DNA from: Thermoactinospora rubra
Lineage (GTDB): Bacteria > Actinomycetota > Actinomycetes > Streptosporangiales > Streptosporangiaceae
Reading direction: 5' to 3'
NCBI RefSeq assembly: GCF_002093975.1
Contig: NZ_KZ084330.1
Location: 95,829-159,828 of the forward strand
Length of the DNA: 64,000 nt
The notes below the pieces were generated by a model that was given only the letters and a program-made list of their open reading frames with translations, made no database searches and was not told the DNA's origin. The position numbers and the translations under genes were made by a program. This document shows positions 15,792 through 23,633 of this stretch, in pieces (the stretch's first letter is position 1; every line of letters starts with the position of its first letter).

Positions 15792-16854
15792 CCTCCTGCG
15801 CGACGGCCGAGCGCAGCTCCCGGATGCCGGGACGGCCGCGCACCGGATGCACCGCGTTGGTCAGCAGCACCACGGTCAGCGCCAGCCCGCGGTCGACGAC
15901 GAGCGAGGTCCCGGTGAAGCCGGAGTGGCCGAACGCATCCGTCAGCGGCCCGACGATGGCCGGGTCGCCGATCCGCACGCCCAGTCCCTGGCGGAACGGC
16001 GCGCCGCTCGCCCCCTGGTCGCGGGTCATCTCGGCCACGGTCGCGGGCTTGAGCGCCGCCCCGCCGCCCAGGCGCAGCGCCTCGCCGAGGCGCAGCACGT
16101 CGTCGGCGGTGGCGAACAGTCCCGCGTGCCCGGCGACGCCGCCGAGCGCCCGAGCGGTCTCGTCGTGGACCTGACCGCGCAGGCAGCCGCCGGGGTGGCA
16201 CTCGGTGGCGGCGATGCGGGGCAGCAGCCCGGACGCGGGCCGGTAGCAGGTGTCGCGCATGCCGAGGGGGCCGGTCACGCGCTCGCGCACCAGCTCCTCC
16301 AGCGGGGCGCCGCCGGCGATCTCTGCGACGCGGCCGGCGGTGACCATGCCCACGTCGGAGTAGACGTACGGCCCGCCGACGGGCAGCGTGGCGGGGGTGG
16401 ACAGGACCAGCTCCAGGCGCTCGGCGGGGGAGCCGGAGGGCAGTTCGAGGTCGGGACGGCGGGTGGGCTGCAGCCCCGCGGTGTGGGTGAGCAGGTGGCG
16501 CACGGTGACGTGGGGCCGGTGGGCGTAGTGGGCGGGCAGCCAGCGCGCCACCGGGTCGTCCAGGCCCAGCAGCCCGTCCTCGGCCAGGGAGAGCATCGCC
16601 GCGGTGGTGCACAGCTTGCTGATGGAGGCCAGGTCGAACAGCGAGTCGCGGCGGGCTGCCGGCCGGTCGGCGGCCAGGGTGCCGGAGCAGTCGGCGTAGC
16701 GGACCAGCTCGCCCGCGACCGCGGCGGCGGCCACCCGCCCGCCGACGGCGACGAGCGCGACGGCGGCCGAGCACACCTCGGGCACGGCCCGCTCCAGCAG
16801 GGCGGCCAGCCCATCCGGCGGCCCATCGGGCCGCACGTCCGGCCGCTCAGCCAC
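15727..16854 (-). CDS. Beta-lactamase-family serine hydrolase, AmlB/YbbE-like
   Basis: 375 residues, class C beta-lactamase/penicillin-binding fold with SISK (Ser77xxLys80), YSD in VYSDVGMVTAG and the third motif HSG in FGHSGFTGTSLVVD. LLTHTAGLQPTRRPDLELP is typical of the family. There is no signal peptide. It is read from the same transcript as murQ: its GTG overlaps the murQ stop (GTGGCTGA). In Bacillus the namZ-murQ recycling cluster also holds a beta-lactamase-like gene (ybbE/amlB), so a role in muropeptide or cell-wall fragment processing is a reasonable inference. Confidence 0.82.
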   Translation of the reverse strand: MAERPDVRPDGPPDGLAALLERAVPEVCSAAVALVAVGGRVAAAAVAGELVRYADCSGTLAADRPAARRDSLFDLASISKLCTTAAMLSLAEDGLLGLDDPVARWLPAHYAHRPHVTVRHLLTHTAGLQPTRRPDLELPSGSPAERLELVLSTPATLPVGGPYVYSDVGMVTAGRVAEIAGGAPLEELVRERVTGPLGMRDTCYRPASGLLPRIAATECHPGGCLRGQVHDETARALGGVAGHAGLFATADDVLRLGEALRLGGGAALKPATVAEMTRDQGASGAPFRQGLGVRIGDPAIVGPLTDAFGHSGFTGTSLVVDRGLALTVVLLTNAVHPVRGRPGIRELRSAVAQEARALALPAPPRPAASPRARRP

Positions 16855-17758
16855 CGTTGACCTTCTCCAGCGCGGCGCCCAGGCGCTCGCCGTGCGACTC
16901 CAGCAGCGCCCGCGCGGCGTCGGCGTCGAGCCCGTGCTCGATCATGACGACCGCGACCTTGGCCTGCCCGCCCGCCTCCTCCAGGGCCTTGCGCGAGGTC
17001 TCCAGGTCCGCGCCGGTGATGTCGCGGACCATGCGCAGCGCGCGTTCGGCGAGCTTGGCGTTCATCGCCGACACCTCGATCATGCGGTTGCCGTAGGTGC
17101 GGCCGAGCCTGATCATCGAGATCGTCGAGATCATGTTGAGCACGAGCTTCTGCGCGGTCCCGGCCTTGAGCCTCGTCGAGCCGGTCACCACTTCCGGGCC
17201 GACGACGACCTCGATCGCGTGCTCGGTGGCCGCCGACAGGGGCGCCCCGGCGTTGCACGACAGGCCCACGGTGAGCGCGCCGCGGTCGCGCGCCTCGGCG
17301 ACGGCGCCCAGCACGAACGGGGCCCGCCCGCTGGCCGAGATGCCCACCACCGAGTCCAGGCGCCCGACCTCCAGGCGCGCCATCTCCGCCGCGCCCGCCT
17401 CGGCGTCGTCCTCGGCGCCCTCGATCGAGCGGGTCAGCGCCTCGGGTCCGCCCGCGATGACGCCCTGGACGAGCGAGGGGTCGGTGCCGAAGGTCGGCGG
17501 GCACTCGGAGGCGTCGAGCACGGCCAGCCGCCCGGAGGTGCCCGCGCCGACGTACAGGAGCCTGCCTCCCGCCTCCATCCGGGCGGCGATCGCGTCGATG
17601 GCCGCGGAGATCGCGGGGATCGCCACGGCCACGGCCACGGGCACGGCGGCGTCGGCCGCGTTCATCAGCCTGGCGATCTGCTCGGTGGGCAACCGGTCGA
17701 TCTGGCTGTAGCGCGGATCGCTCTGCTCCGTGGACAGCTCGGGAAGCGGCTCAACCAT
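16847..17758 (-). CDS. murQ: N-acetylmuramic acid 6-phosphate etherase
   Basis: 303 residues, SIS-fold lyase. Family signatures are QIARLMNAADAAVPVAVAVA, GGRLLYVGAGTSGRLAVLDA, SECPPTFGTDP, VVGISASGRAPFVLGA, GLSCNAGAPLS and VTGSTRLKAGTAQKLVLNMI, with catalytic glutamates in the usual places. It cleaves the lactyl ether of MurNAc-6-phosphate to GlcNAc-6-phosphate plus D-lactate during peptidoglycan recycling. The ATG at 17758 is preferred over an upstream extension to 17794 that would run into the regulatory spacer. It is divergent from namZ over a 49-bp spacer. Confidence 0.95.
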   Translation of the reverse strand: MVEPLPELSTEQSDPRYSQIDRLPTEQIARLMNAADAAVPVAVAVAIPAISAAIDAIAARMEAGGRLLYVGAGTSGRLAVLDASECPPTFGTDPSLVQGVIAGGPEALTRSIEGAEDDAEAGAAEMARLEVGRLDSVVGISASGRAPFVLGAVAEARDRGALTVGLSCNAGAPLSAATEHAIEVVVGPEVVTGSTRLKAGTAQKLVLNMISTISMIRLGRTYGNRMIEVSAMNAKLAERALRMVRDITGADLETSRKALEEAGGQAKVAVVMIEHGLDADAARALLESHGERLGAALEKVNGG

Positions 17759-17807
17759 GACGCTAATCTTCACCTTCTCTTGCAGATTTGGCAATTAGTT
17801 TCACAGA
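17759..17807. promoter_or_regulatory. Divergent control region between murQ and namZ
   Basis: This AT-richer 49-bp spacer contains an imperfect dyad TTGC-N7-GCAA at 17780-17794 that could bind a regulator. TAGTTT (17796-17801) lies 6 nt before the namZ ATG, a leaderless-type -10. On the other strand GAAGGTGA lies about 12 nt upstream of murQ. No RpiR/MurR-type regulator gene is present in the window. Confidence 0.45.
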
Positions 17808-18908
17808 ATGCTCTCCATGCGCATCGGAGCAGAACGGCTGGCCGCGGATCCCTCCCTGGTGGAAGGCGCGCGGATCGGCCTGGTCACCAACCACGCGGGC
17901 GTGCTGCCCGACCTGACTTCTACCCCGTCCGCCCTGCTGGAGGCCGGCGTGCCGCTGGCGGCGCTGTTCGGGCCCGAGCACGGGCTGCGCGGCGCGGCCC
18001 AGGCGGCCGAGGGCGAGGCCGACGGCGTGGACCCGGCCACCGGGCTGCCGGTCTTCGACGCCTACGGCCGGGACCCCGGCGAGGCGCTGGCCAGGGCCGG
18101 CGTCGACACGCTCCTGATCGACCTGCCCGACGTGGGCGCGCGCTTCTACACCTACATCTGGACCATGCACGACTTCCTCCGGGCGGCGAGCCGGCAGGGC
18201 GTGCAGGTCGTCGTGCTGGACCGGCCCAACCCGCTCGGCGGCCTGGTGTGCGAGGGGCCCCTGCTGGACCCCGCCTACGTCAGCCCGGTCGGCAAGGCGC
18301 CCATCCCCATCCGGCACGGGCTCACCGTCGGCGAGCTGGCCCTCGGCTTCGACCCCTCGGCGCGGGTGATCGAGATGGAGGGCTGGCGGCGCGAGATGCT
18401 CTTCCCCGACACCGGCCTGATCTGGGTGATGCCGTCGGTCAACATGCCGTCCTTCGACACCGCGCTGGTCTATCCGGGGACGGGCCTGTTCGAGGGGACG
18501 AACTTCTCCGAGGGGCGGGGCACCACGCGCCCGTTCGAGCTCGTCGGCGCGCCGTACGTCGACGAACGCTTCGCCCCGGCGCTGGGCGCGCTGGACCTGC
18601 CCGGCGTGCGCTTCCGTGAGGCGTGGTTCCGTCCCACCTTCCACAAGCACGCCGGGACCCTGGTCCGCGGCGTCCAGGTGCACGTGCTGGACCCGCGGAG
18701 CTTCCAGCCGGTGCTGACCGGCGTGTCGATGCTCCACGTGGCCAGGACCCTGTATCCGGAGCAGTTCGCCTGGTGGGGTCCGGAGCGGTTCGAGCAACAC
18801 CTGTGGGGTTCGGGCACGCTCACCGAGGGCCTGCGCGACCCCCGCGAGCTGTGCCCCGAACCCGCCCACCCCGTCGGCCACCTGCTCTACCCCAGCTCGC
18901 GCCGGTAG
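17808..18908 (+). CDS. namZ: Exo-beta-N-acetylmuramidase NamZ-like protein (DUF1343)
   Basis: 366 residues, DUF1343 family, of which Bacillus NamZ is the characterised exo-lytic N-acetylmuramidase. Conserved segments include GLVTNHAGVLPDL, LFGPEHGLRGAAQAAEG, LLIDLPDVGARFYTYIWTM, VVLDRPNPLGG, WVMPSVNMPSFDTALVYPG, LFEGTNFSEGRGTTRPFELV and FRPTFHKHAG. It would release MurNAc from the non-reducing end of cell-wall fragments. No export signal is seen with this start (nor from the ATG at 17817), so it may act on imported fragments, unlike the secreted Bacillus enzyme. The adjacent divergent murQ supports MurNAc salvage. The gene overlaps the convergent GNAT gene by 22 nt. Confidence 0.9.
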   Translation: MLSMRIGAERLAADPSLVEGARIGLVTNHAGVLPDLTSTPSALLEAGVPLAALFGPEHGLRGAAQAAEGEADGVDPATGLPVFDAYGRDPGEALARAGVDTLLIDLPDVGARFYTYIWTMHDFLRAASRQGVQVVVLDRPNPLGGLVCEGPLLDPAYVSPVGKAPIPIRHGLTVGELALGFDPSARVIEMEGWRREMLFPDTGLIWVMPSVNMPSFDTALVYPGTGLFEGTNFSEGRGTTRPFELVGAPYVDERFAPALGALDLPGVRFREAWFRPTFHKHAGTLVRGVQVHVLDPRSFQPVLTGVSMLHVARTLYPEQFAWWGPERFEQHLWGSGTLTEGLRDPRELCPEPAHPVGHLLYPSSRR

Positions 18909-19735
18909 AGCCAGAACACCCGCTCCACGCGGGCGCCGACGGCGCGGGAGTAGAAGCGCTTGGGCCCCACCCAGCCGATCTGCGCCGTCGCCTGGCCCGC
19001 CACGCGCTGCTCGGCCAGGCAGCGCCGCAGCAGCACCCGCCCCAGCCCCAGGCCGGTGGCGTCCGGCCGGGTGCCCATCGGGCCGAACCAGGCGGGCCGG
19101 GCGCCCCAGGCCGCGAACGCCAGCACCTGCCCGTCGCGCATCGCGTAGTGCAGCCCCGCGGCGTTGGCCGCCTCCCAGGCCCAGGCGTCGTTCCACTGCT
19201 CGCGGACGAAGGCGACCACCTGCTCCGTCACCCCGGCGTGGACGCTCACGCCCCGCCCGGCCAGCCGTTCGAGGTCCGCCGCCACGTCCAGGTCGGCGGC
19301 CAGGTCGGCCGTCATGTTCCAGGCCGTGCGGTAGTGCTCGTAGCCCAGACTCTCGGCCAGGCAGGCGGCCGGGGTGTAGCGGACGTCGATGCCCGGCCAG
19401 GCGTAGCACGGCGGGTTGCCGGCGAACCTGGCCTCGCGCGCCCCCTGCGCCCGCAGCCAGTCCTCGGCCGCCCGGACCAGGCGCCGGCCGGTGCCGCGGC
19501 CCTGCCGTTCCGGATGGACGGCCAGCAGGTCCACGTGGCCGACGGAGGGATCCACGCCGGACAGCGAGGCGAACACGACGCCGCCGTCGAGCTCGATCGA
19601 CGTCCAGCGCCGCGCCGCGGGCGGGGCGGCCAGCCGCCGCACGATCGCGGCGGCCTCCGGCGCGTCGTAGGTCAGGGCGGCCTCGGCCACCTCACAAGCC
19701 CAGGCCGCCTCCCACGCCTGCCGCATCCGGCTCAC
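18887..19735 (-). CDS. Tandem GNAT-family N-acetyltransferase
   Basis: 282 residues with two GNAT-like halves. The first has the acetyl-CoA loop VDLLAVHPERQGRGTGRRL; the second has GPMGTRPDATGLGLGRVLLR. The GTG at 19735 overlaps the stop of the upstream ABC ATPase gene (GTGA), so it is the last gene of the transporter operon. The acceptor is unknown. Its linkage to a peptide-type importer and to namZ-murQ suggests acetylation of an imported amino sugar or peptide, but this is only context. Confidence 0.82.
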   Translation of the reverse strand: MSRMRQAWEAAWACEVAEAALTYDAPEAAAIVRRLAAPPAARRWTSIELDGGVVFASLSGVDPSVGHVDLLAVHPERQGRGTGRRLVRAAEDWLRAQGAREARFAGNPPCYAWPGIDVRYTPAACLAESLGYEHYRTAWNMTADLAADLDVAADLERLAGRGVSVHAGVTEQVVAFVREQWNDAWAWEAANAAGLHYAMRDGQVLAFAAWGARPAWFGPMGTRPDATGLGLGRVLLRRCLAEQRVAGQATAQIGWVGPKRFYSRAVGARVERVFWLYRRELG

Positions 19736-20742
19736 ACCTCGGCCAGGGGCCGCGCCACGACGCTGCGGCGCTCGGGATGGAAGCACGCGTGCTCCTGCGG
19801 CACGCCCGCCGTGACCTGGAGCGTGGGCCGCTCGGCCAGGCACCGCTCGGTCCTGAACGGGCAGCGCGCGGCGAACAGGCAGCCGGCGTCGTCCACCGCC
19901 GCCTCGGGCCCGCCGGCCGGGACGACGGGCTGCGCCCCCGGCTCCTCCAGCCCGTGGAGCACGGGGATGGCCGACAGCAGCGCCTGGGTGTAGGGGTGGA
20001 CCGGCTCGGAGATCACCGTGTCGACCCTGCCGTGCTCGACGACCTGGCCCCGGTAGATGACGTACAGCTCGCCGTCGTCGCCGATGTAGCGGGCGGTCGC
20101 CACGTCGTGGGTGATGAACAGCACGCTGACCCCGAGCCGCTCGCGCAGGTCCTTCAGCAGGCCCAGGATGCCCAGCCGCAGCGACACGTCGATCATGGAG
20201 ACGGCCTCGTCGGCGACGAGCATCTCCGGGTCCACGGTCAGCGCCCTGGCGATCACCACGCGCTGGCGCATGCCGCCGGACAGCTGGTGCGGGTAGCGGC
20301 CCAGCACCGCGCCGGGGTCCAGCCCCACGAGGGTCAGCACCTCGGCCGCGCGCTCCTCGACCCACGCCGCGCTCCGCCCGGTCTGCCGGGCCCGCAGCTT
20401 CAGCGGCGCGTGCAGCGTCTGGTGGATCGTCCTGGTGGGGTTGAGCGCCGAGTAGGGATCCTGGTGGATCATCTGGATGCGCCGGAAGTACGGCTGGCGC
20501 GCCTTGGGCTTGAGCGGGGACATGGCCGCCCCGTCGATGGTGATCTCGCCCGCGTCCCAGCTCTCCAGGCCGGCGATGATCCGCCCGAGCGTGGTCTTGC
20601 CGCAGCCGGACTCGCCGATGAAGGAGGCCGCGCCGCCTTTGGGGATGGCGAAGTCCACCCCGCGCAGCGCCTGGACGGTCTGCCCGCCCAGCACGTGGCC
20701 GCGCTGCCGGAACGTCTTGGTGATGCCCGTGCCCGTGATCAT
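19732..20742 (-). CDS. Oligopeptide/dipeptide ABC transporter ATP-binding protein (DppF/OppF-type)
   Basis: 336 residues. Walker A is GESGCGKTT, the signature LSGGMRQRVVIARAL, Walker B MLVADEAVSMIDVS, the H-loop FITHD. The C-terminal oligopeptide-transporter extension has its cysteine cluster (CLFAARCPFRTERC). The ATG at 20742 overlaps the stop of the preceding ATPase gene (ATGA). It pairs with that ATPase to energise the importer. Walker B ends in DEAVSMID rather than the usual DEPVSALD. Confidence 0.92.
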   Translation of the reverse strand: MITGTGITKTFRQRGHVLGGQTVQALRGVDFAIPKGGAASFIGESGCGKTTLGRIIAGLESWDAGEITIDGAAMSPLKPKARQPYFRRIQMIHQDPYSALNPTRTIHQTLHAPLKLRARQTGRSAAWVEERAAEVLTLVGLDPGAVLGRYPHQLSGGMRQRVVIARALTVDPEMLVADEAVSMIDVSLRLGILGLLKDLRERLGVSVLFITHDVATARYIGDDGELYVIYRGQVVEHGRVDTVISEPVHPYTQALLSAIPVLHGLEEPGAQPVVPAGGPEAAVDDAGCLFAARCPFRTERCLAERPTLQVTAGVPQEHACFHPERRSVVARPLAEV

Positions 20743-21728
20743 GCGGTCTCCTCCCGGGTGGCGCCCGCCATGGCGGTCGCGTGACAGGCGACGAGCCGCT
20801 CGCCGTAGGCCGCGCTGGGCGGGTCGACGCTCTCGCACACCTCCATCCTGAGCGGGCAGCGCTCGCGGAAGACGCAGCCCTCCCTCGGCACGGTGGCCAG
20901 CGTGGGCGGGCGTCCCGGCAGCGCCTGGGCCAGGCCGATGTCGCCGGTCAGGCGCGGGATGGCCCTGATCAGCCCGCGGGTGTAGGGGTGGCGGGGGGAG
21001 GCCAGCACCTCGCGGGTGGGGCCCTGCTCGACCAGGCGCCCGCCGTACATGACCGCGAGCCGGTCGGCCACCTCGGCCACCACGCCGATGTCGTGGGTGA
21101 TGACCAGGGTGGTCAGGCCCCGCTCGGCGTGGATCTCCCGGATGATCTTCAGGATGGTGGCCTGGGTGATCATGTCGAGCGCGGTCGTCGGCTCGTCCAG
21201 CACGACCACGTGGGCGTTGAGCACCAGCGCCAGCATGATGCCGACGCGCTGGCGCATGCCGCCGGACAGCTCGTGCTGGTAGGAGTCCAGCACGCGGGCG
21301 CCGTCCATGCCCATGCGGCCCAGCAGCTCCCTGGCCTCGCGCACCAGCGCGCGCAGGTCCGCCACGCCGTGCGAGCGGCCCAGGTCGAGCAGCTGCTTGC
21401 CGACGGTCTTGAGCGGGTTGAGGGAGTTCTGCGCCGCCTGGAACACATAGCCGATCTTGGCGCCGCGCGCCTGCCGCAGCCGCTCGCCCTTCAGGCCCAC
21501 GATGTCGCCGAGGCCGCCGATCTCCACGCTGCCCGCGGCGATCCGGCCGGGCGGCTGCACGGCGTTGAGCAGCGACAGCGCCAGCGTGGACTTGCCGGAG
21601 CCGGACTCGCCGACGATGCCGGTGATGGAGCCCGCCGGCAGTTCCAGGCTGACGTCCCGGACCGCGGGCAGCTCGCCCAGGGGTGTCTTGTAGACGACCG
21701 TGAGGCCGTCGATGCGCACTGCGGTCAC
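20739..21728 (-). CDS. Oligopeptide/dipeptide ABC transporter ATP-binding protein (DppD/OppD-type)
   Basis: 329 residues from the GTG at 21728. Walker A is GESGSGKST, the signature LSGGMRQRVGIMLALV, Walker B VVVLDEPTTALDMI, the H-loop VITHDIGVVAE. It ends with the Cys cluster CVFRERCPLRMEVC typical of the oligopeptide subfamily. One base separates it from the upstream permease gene, and its stop overlaps the next ATPase start. Confidence 0.93.
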   Translation of the reverse strand: MTAVRIDGLTVVYKTPLGELPAVRDVSLELPAGSITGIVGESGSGKSTLALSLLNAVQPPGRIAAGSVEIGGLGDIVGLKGERLRQARGAKIGYVFQAAQNSLNPLKTVGKQLLDLGRSHGVADLRALVREARELLGRMGMDGARVLDSYQHELSGGMRQRVGIMLALVLNAHVVVLDEPTTALDMITQATILKIIREIHAERGLTTLVITHDIGVVAEVADRLAVMYGGRLVEQGPTREVLASPRHPYTRGLIRAIPRLTGDIGLAQALPGRPPTLATVPREGCVFRERCPLRMEVCESVDPPSAAYGERLVACHATAMAGATREETA

Positions 21729-21729
21729 G

Positions 21730-22626
21730 CTACTCCTCGCGAAGGCGGGGGTTGAAGATCTCGTCCATGGCGTCGACGACCAGCACGATGCCCAGCGTCA
21801 GCAGCAGGATCGCCAGCAGCGGCGCCAGCAGGTACGGCAGGGCCGCCGCGGTGGTCATCGCGCCGCCGCCGAAGACGGCCAGGTTGAGCATCACGCCCCA
21901 GTTGTCGGCCTCGTAGGGCAGCACGCCGAGGAAGAACAACCCGACCTGCGCGTAGACGGCGCCGGTGACCGAGATGAGCATGTTCATCGCGATGTAGGGC
22001 GCCATCGTGGGCAGCAGCTCCTTGCCGATGATGTGCCCCGTCGACAGGCCCAGGCCGCGCGCCGCCTCGATGAAGCCGCGCTCGCGCAGCGACAGCGTCT
22101 GCGAGCGCACCGCCCGCGCCACCGTGCCCCAGTTGAGCAGGCCGAGGACCAGGCCCATCTCCACCGCGCTGCCGAACTTCCACACCGTGGAGAGCACCAG
22201 CAGCAGCGGCAGGCCGGGGATGGTGAGCTTCATGTCGGTCAGCCGCATGAGCACGGTGTCCCACCGGCCGCGCTTGAAGCCCGAGAACAGCCCGATCGCC
22301 GTGCCCAGCACCACCGTGATGAGCGCCGTCACCAGCGCGCTCAGCAGCACGTACTGCGAGCCGGTGACGACCTGGGCGAGCACGTCCTTGCCCTGGCCGT
22401 CGGTGCCGAAGGGATGCTCCCAGGTCATCGGCCCGTAGGTGTTGTTCACGTCCCGGGGCAGGTTGTCGGGGTAGAACAGCGGCCCGGCGGTGGCCATGAA
22501 GGCGAAGCCGATCAGGATGAGCACGCCGGCCATGCGGCTGGGCTTGCGCTTCATCACCCGCCACACGCCGCGCCAGAAGTTGCGGCGCAGCGAAGCGCTC
22601 GACGTCTCCAGGATGACGCTGGTCAC
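21730..22626 (-). CDS. ABC transporter permease (DppC/OppC-type)
   Basis: 298 residues from the GTG at 22626, which overlaps the stop of the upstream permease (GTGA). It has an N-terminal cytoplasmic stretch and about six membrane helices. HPFGTDGQGKDVLAQVVTGS is the hallmark of DppC-type permeases, and the EAA loop is FIEAARGLGLSTGHIIGKEL. It forms the translocation pore with the DppB-type permease. Confidence 0.93.
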   Translation of the reverse strand: MTSVILETSSASLRRNFWRGVWRVMKRKPSRMAGVLILIGFAFMATAGPLFYPDNLPRDVNNTYGPMTWEHPFGTDGQGKDVLAQVVTGSQYVLLSALVTALITVVLGTAIGLFSGFKRGRWDTVLMRLTDMKLTIPGLPLLLVLSTVWKFGSAVEMGLVLGLLNWGTVARAVRSQTLSLRERGFIEAARGLGLSTGHIIGKELLPTMAPYIAMNMLISVTGAVYAQVGLFFLGVLPYEADNWGVMLNLAVFGGGAMTTAAALPYLLAPLLAILLLTLGIVLVVDAMDEIFNPRLREE

Positions 22627-23633
22627 GCCGCTGCCTCCTCTCCGCTGCGCACGCGCGGGTCGATGACGGTGTAGAGCAGGTCGGCCGCGATGTTCGCCAC
22701 GATCGTCGCCCCGGTGATCAGCAGGAACGCCCCGCCCATGAGCGCGTAGTCGCGGTTGGTCACGCTCTCGATCAGCATGAGGCCCAGGCCGGGATAGTTG
22801 AAGATCCGCTCGATGAACACCGCTCCCGCGAACAGCAGGCCCATGGAGATGGCCAGGATGGTGAACAGCGGCAGGATCGCGTTGCGCGCGATGTAGCGGA
22901 AGACGATGGAGCGCTTCATCCCGCGCAGCTCCGCGGCCAGGATGAAGTCGTCGCCCAGCACGGTGACCACGCTGGACTTCATCGCCAGGATCCAGCCGCC
23001 GTAGCTGGCCAGGGCGTAGGTCAGCACCGGCAGCGTGGCGTGCTCGATGAGCGTGCCGATGTACTCGGGGGTGAAGCCCGGCTCGATGAGGATGTCCGCG
23101 GTGCCGTCGGTGGGCAGGATCGCCAGCGTCGTGCCGAAGATCGCGCCGAGCAGCAGCGCCAGCACGTACTGCGGCACGCCGTGCAGCAGCGAGCCGGAGA
23201 TCGCCAGGATGTCGCCGAGCCTGCCCGAGCGCCGCACGGCCGCGTAGACGCCCATGATCACCCCGACGAGGAAGCTCAGCAGCGTGCCGGCCAGGACTGG
23301 TAGAACGGTCCACTTGGACGCCTCGGCCAGCACGCCGGTCACCGGCGCGCCGGGATTGGTCACCGAGGTGCCGAGATCCAGGCGCAGCAGCCCGCCCATG
23401 TAGTCGACGTACTGCTCCCACAGCGAGCCGGAGGGGTAGAAGCCGTAGGCCACCCGGACGGCCTGGCTGGCCGCCGCTGGGTCCATCCCCGAGGTGACGA
23501 GTTTCTCGTACAGCGCCAGCATCGGGTCGCCGGGGATGTTCCTGACGATGAAGAAACTGATCGTGGCGACCACGAAGATCATGGCGAGCCCGCGGGCCAC
23601 GTGGCCCGCGAGCCGCCGGAGGAATGCCGTCAT
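22623..23633 (-). CDS. ABC transporter permease (DppB/OppB-type)
   Basis: 336 residues. It starts MTAFLRRLAGHVARGLAMIF with a first membrane helix, then ISFFIVRNIPGDPM, the typical DppB N-terminus. Its EAA loop is FILAAELRGMKRSIVFRYIA, and it ends LYTVIDPRVRSG. The ATG at 23633 overlaps the stop of the substrate-binding protein gene (ATGA), so the five transporter genes and the GNAT form one coupled transcript. Confidence 0.93.
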   Translation of the reverse strand: MTAFLRRLAGHVARGLAMIFVVATISFFIVRNIPGDPMLALYEKLVTSGMDPAAASQAVRVAYGFYPSGSLWEQYVDYMGGLLRLDLGTSVTNPGAPVTGVLAEASKWTVLPVLAGTLLSFLVGVIMGVYAAVRRSGRLGDILAISGSLLHGVPQYVLALLLGAIFGTTLAILPTDGTADILIEPGFTPEYIGTLIEHATLPVLTYALASYGGWILAMKSSVVTVLGDDFILAAELRGMKRSIVFRYIARNAILPLFTILAISMGLLFAGAVFIERIFNYPGLGLMLIESVTNRDYALMGGAFLLITGATIVANIAADLLYTVIDPRVRSGEEAAA